DNA of 8,727 nucleotides, taken from the NCBI GenBank assembly GCA_031257415.1, contig JAIROR010000104.1, forward strand, positions 1 through 8,727. The letters are read 5' to 3'. Made by a program: the position numbers and the translations under genes. This stretch comes from Holosporales bacterium (GTDB lineage Bacteria > Pseudomonadota > Alphaproteobacteria > RUG11792). The notes under the pieces are model-generated. The model was not told the DNA's origin and did no database searches. It saw nothing but the letters and a program-made list of their open reading frames with translations. The stretch's first letter is position 1. Every line of letters begins with the position of its first letter. This document shows, piece after piece, positions 6,745-8,727 of the stretch.

Positions 6745-7539
6745 ATGCGGAAGGATAAGACTGGCAAGAATGCCGCGCGGAGAAAGGCAGGGAAGTTTAG
6801 GAAGGTTGTTTCCTTCGGAGAGGCAAGTAACGCCAATAAAAAGCCAATTGAAAGCAATCTCAAATCGTTGACTGACAAAGTTGATTCATTTACCGAAAGT
6901 ATAATGGAAGAGATTCGCAGCGAGAACATGAAAAAGATCTGGGATAAGTATGGCAAAATCGTGACTATTATATGCGTTATTTCGCTTTTTGCTGTCGGTG
7001 CTTATAACACGTGGAAGAAAAATGATATCGAAGAGCGAGAAGCTATTTCAATACGGTTTGTCGAAGCTCAGAATTTGATAATGGCTGGGGAAGAGCAAAA
7101 AGCTATGAATGAGTTATCGGAAATTTCGACGGTCAAAAAAAAGGAATATGCAGTTCTTGCCAAGCTCGAGAGGGCAGCTGTATTGGCAAAATCCAAGAAT
7201 AGTGAGGCGATTGGCGTTTATAAATCGGTAGCTGATGATAAAGACGTTGACGTTGTGTTTAGGGATTTGGCGTATGTCTTATACGTTAATGCTTTTCTCG
7301 ACATGGCGGAAGGAAAAAAAGAGGCAGGTGAAGTGCCTGGCATGATAGAGCGGTTGGCCAGCAATGATTTGCAAAAGGGACCGTGGGGGCTTATCGCCAA
7401 AGAGGCGTTGGCTTTCTGTTATATTAAGATGCAGAATAATAAGAAGGCGCATGAAGTCTTGGAATCGCTTGTGGTGACGGAGGGGATTCCCGCGGACATG
7501 CTTAATCGTTGTCGCATTTTGATGCAATCTGTGGAATAG
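6745..7539 (+). CDS. Membrane-anchored TPR-like protein of the YfgM type
   Basis: This encodes a 264-residue protein. A single membrane segment lies at about 71-89 (KIVTIICVISLFAVGAYNTW), preceded by a helix with MEEIRSENMKKIWDKYG and followed by helix pairs rich in alanine and leucine typical of the TPR-like C-domain of YfgM. YfgM in E. coli is an inner-membrane protein with a periplasmic C-terminal domain that associates with the SecYEG translocon and the chaperone PpiD; transfer of that role is inference. Residues 1-53 are a lysine/arginine-rich extension not usual in the family. The ATG at 6745 has no clear ribosome site, and the ATG at 6904 would give a family-like start at MEEIR. The next gene follows after 15 bases, so the two may form an operon. 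Confidence 0.7.
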   Translation: MRKDKTGKNAARRKAGKFRKVVSFGEASNANKKPIESNLKSLTDKVDSFTESIMEEIRSENMKKIWDKYGKIVTIICVISLFAVGAYNTWKKNDIEEREAISIRFVEAQNLIMAGEEQKAMNELSEISTVKKKEYAVLAKLERAAVLAKSKNSEAIGVYKSVADDKDVDVVFRDLAYVLYVNAFLDMAEGKKEAGEVPGMIERLASNDLQKGPWGLIAKEALAFCYIKMQNNKKAHEVLESLVVTEGIPADMLNRCRILMQSVE

Positions 7540-7554
7540 AATCTCGGTAGAGTA

Positions 7555-8421
7555 GTGGCAGCGGATTCAAGCGTGGCAGTGGATTTTGAGAAGTCCAGGA
7601 TGGACAGGTTAATAAGGAGGCGCTTTGGGAAACATATTCCCCAGTCGTTTATAGAGAAGGCCATCAGGACTGGAAATGTTCTTGTGAATGGACAAAAGAC
7701 GAGTTCGTCGGCTAAAGTTTCGGATGATTGTAGCGTGTATGTTAATGAATCGTTATTCAATCGCTTTAAAGAGGATGAGCAAAAACGTCAGTATTCAGGT
7801 GACTCTGAATTCAAAAAGATGATTATATATGAAGATGAAAACTTAATTGTTATCAATAAACCGGCTGGATTGGCTGTGCAGCTTGGCTCCAAAACGACTG
7901 AGTCAATCGATACCATGGCGAAGTCGTATAATCAAGAGGCGAGACTTGTTCACAGAATAGACAAAGAAACAAGTGGCATAACGATTCTTGCCAAAAATTT
8001 GAAAACGTCCAGATATATGACTCTTCTTTTTAAGAATAAGCAGATACACAAAGGATATATGGCAATTGTCTCAGGAAGCAACCTGAGAGAAAAGGGGACA
8101 ATCAATGTTCCTCTGGCAAAAGAAAAAGAATCAGTAGTTGTAGATAAAATAAATGGGAAGGAAACAATTACCGAATATACGGTTCAAAAAAGACTGAATA
8201 ACGGACTGGCTCTAATCGCGGCTTACCCCAAAACAGGAAGGACACACCAAATAAGAGTTCATCTGAAACACATCGGCTGCCCGATCCTCGGAGACAAAAA
8301 ATACAGTGGCCGGTCGTTTAAGAAACTGTGTTTGCACGCACACAAGGTCTCCTTCGTCGACATTAAAGGCAAAAACGTTAAAATAACGGCTCCTCTTCCT
8401 GAGTATATGTCTCTGTTGTAA
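7555..8421 (+). CDS. 23S rRNA pseudouridine synthase, RluA/RluC/RluD family
   Basis: This 288-residue enzyme should isomerise specific uridines of 23S rRNA to pseudouridine. An N-terminal S4 RNA-binding domain lies at about 15-62 (RMDRLIRRRFG through VLVNG). The catalytic domain shows NKPAG (101-105), LVHRIDKETSG (131-141) with catalytic Asp136, GRTHQIRVHL (228-237) and a C-terminal LHAHKVSF (260-267), all hallmarks of the family. S4 domain plus length favour RluC or RluD over the S4-less RluA, and RluC over RluD only weakly; target positions cannot be assigned. It starts with GTG at 7555, 15 bases after the preceding stop, with no strong ribosome site; translational coupling is plausible. 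Confidence 0.93.
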   Translation: MAADSSVAVDFEKSRMDRLIRRRFGKHIPQSFIEKAIRTGNVLVNGQKTSSSAKVSDDCSVYVNESLFNRFKEDEQKRQYSGDSEFKKMIIYEDENLIVINKPAGLAVQLGSKTTESIDTMAKSYNQEARLVHRIDKETSGITILAKNLKTSRYMTLLFKNKQIHKGYMAIVSGSNLREKGTINVPLAKEKESVVVDKINGKETITEYTVQKRLNNGLALIAAYPKTGRTHQIRVHLKHIGCPILGDKKYSGRSFKKLCLHAHKVSFVDIKGKNVKITAPLPEYMSLL

Positions 8422-8486
8422 TTTAAACTATATTTGTTTCACAGAGGATGTTGGAGTGCTATCCGCGAAACTATGAGAAAAGTCTT

Positions 8487-8524
8487 ATGAAATTGACCCA
8501 AAAGACGACCTCCGATCGACTTTA
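8487..8524 (+). repeat. Decayed copy of the dispersed palindromic element (copy B)
   Basis: ATGAAATTGACC here matches ATGAAATCGACC at 8667-8678 at 11 of 12 positions, and AGACG(A/G)C plus a trailing TCGA(C/T)TT(T/C)A also align. With one or two short gaps most bases match, and nearly all differences are transitions, which fits a decayed true copy. Its stem is now only partly complementary. Confidence 0.6.
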
Positions 8525-8591
8525 CTTCCCCAAATCCAGCGCAAAAAAATAATCAGCAAAACTGACCAAAAATTAAGATTTTGTTAACTTT

Positions 8592-8620
8592 TTGGAGTTC
8601 AGTATTCGAGATACTATACT
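8592..8620 (+). promoter_or_regulatory. Candidate promoter reading toward the right edge
   Basis: TTGGAG (8592-8597) is 17 bases from TATACT (8615-8620). The -10 element matches consensus at five of six positions; the -35 at only three. The predicted start near 8627 would place two hairpins at the very start of the transcript. Confidence 0.3.
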
Positions 8621-8629
8621 AATGATAAA

Positions 8630-8655
8630 ACTTTAAAAGCATTCGCTTTTAAAGT
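8630..8655. promoter_or_regulatory. Perfect 11-bp hairpin with a four-base loop
   Basis: ACTTTAAAAGC (8630-8640) is perfectly complementary to GCTTTTAAAGT (8645-8655) around ATTC. It is directly downstream of the promoter-like site, so it could form a 5'-end stem on the transcript or act as a dyad operator. No T run follows. Confidence 0.55.
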
Positions 8656-8666
8656 GGATATTTGGA

Positions 8667-8704
8667 ATGAAATCGACCGAAGACGGCTTCTGGGTCGATT
8701 TCAT
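8667..8704 (+). repeat. Well-formed copy of the dispersed palindromic element (copy C)
   Basis: ATGAAATCGACC (8667-8678) and GGTCGATTTCAT (8693-8704) are perfect 12-bp inverted arms. Inside, GAAG (8679-8682) and CTTC (8687-8690) pair around ACGG, leaving a two-base TG bulge. The whole folds as a nearly continuous 16-bp stem. Related copies occur at 8487-8524 and, inverted, at 21-62. Confidence 0.8.
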
Positions 8705-8727
8705 AAGATTATCTTTTTGGATTATTA

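Larger units (their letters stand above)
8422..8727. other. Repeat- and hairpin-rich 3' spacer
   Basis: No gene is supported. The spacer holds two copies of the palindromic element (8487-8524 and 8667-8704), a small dyad AGTAT/ATACT (8601-8615), a promoter-like site (8592-8620) and a perfect 11-bp hairpin (8630-8655). A run of five T at 8714-8718 follows the last hairpin. The region probably contains the leader of a gene beyond the window, or a small RNA. Confidence 0.6.

Overview
The window most resembles the genome of a host-associated Gram-negative bacterium, probably an intracellular alphaproteobacterium. The evidence is two secreted outer-membrane beta-barrel proteins, a type VI secretion baseplate-like protein, a short-form glucose-6-phosphate isomerase, a membrane-anchored YfgM/TPR-like protein whose core has the look of alphaproteobacterial homologues, long AT-rich intergenic spacers and several small repeat families. 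TAA and TGA both terminate genes, consistent with the standard bacterial code. The order or genus cannot be fixed from this sequence; the lineage is an inference.

All six genes are on the + strand. From left to right: a 672-base leader region with short repeats and a promoter-like site (1-672); a 561-residue secreted barrel protein with very large loops (673-2358); a GC-rich, G-tract-bearing spacer (2359-2559); a TssE/gp25-like gene (2560-2964) followed after four bases by pgi (2969-4168); a spacer with a tandem 50-base-period repeat and a perfect 11-bp hairpin (4169-4582); a second barrel protein of the same architecture (4583-6280); a hairpin terminator and an otherwise empty spacer (6281-6744); a YfgM/TPR-like membrane protein (6745-7539) followed after 15 bases by an RluA/RluC/RluD-type pseudouridine synthase (7555-8421); and a repeat-rich tail with a promoter-like site and stacked hairpins (8422-8727).

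The clearest novelty is the pair of barrel proteins. Each has a signal peptide, one beta strand, an insertion of about 250-275 residues, the rest of a probable eight-stranded barrel, and a second expanded loop at the same place near the C-terminus. The two insertions differ overall but share a Y-G-x9-I-A-[I/F]-P-G motif at nearly the same residue number. They look like diverged members of a surface-protein family with very large external loops. They bracket a tssE-pgi pair, an unusual combination of an injection-machine part with a glycolytic enzyme.

The second structure of note is a dispersed palindromic element of about 40 bases: a well-formed copy near 8667-8704, a decayed copy near 8487-8524, and a probable inverted copy near 21-62. 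The first of these lies in what may be the transcribed leader of a gene beyond the window, behind a promoter-like site at 8592-8620.
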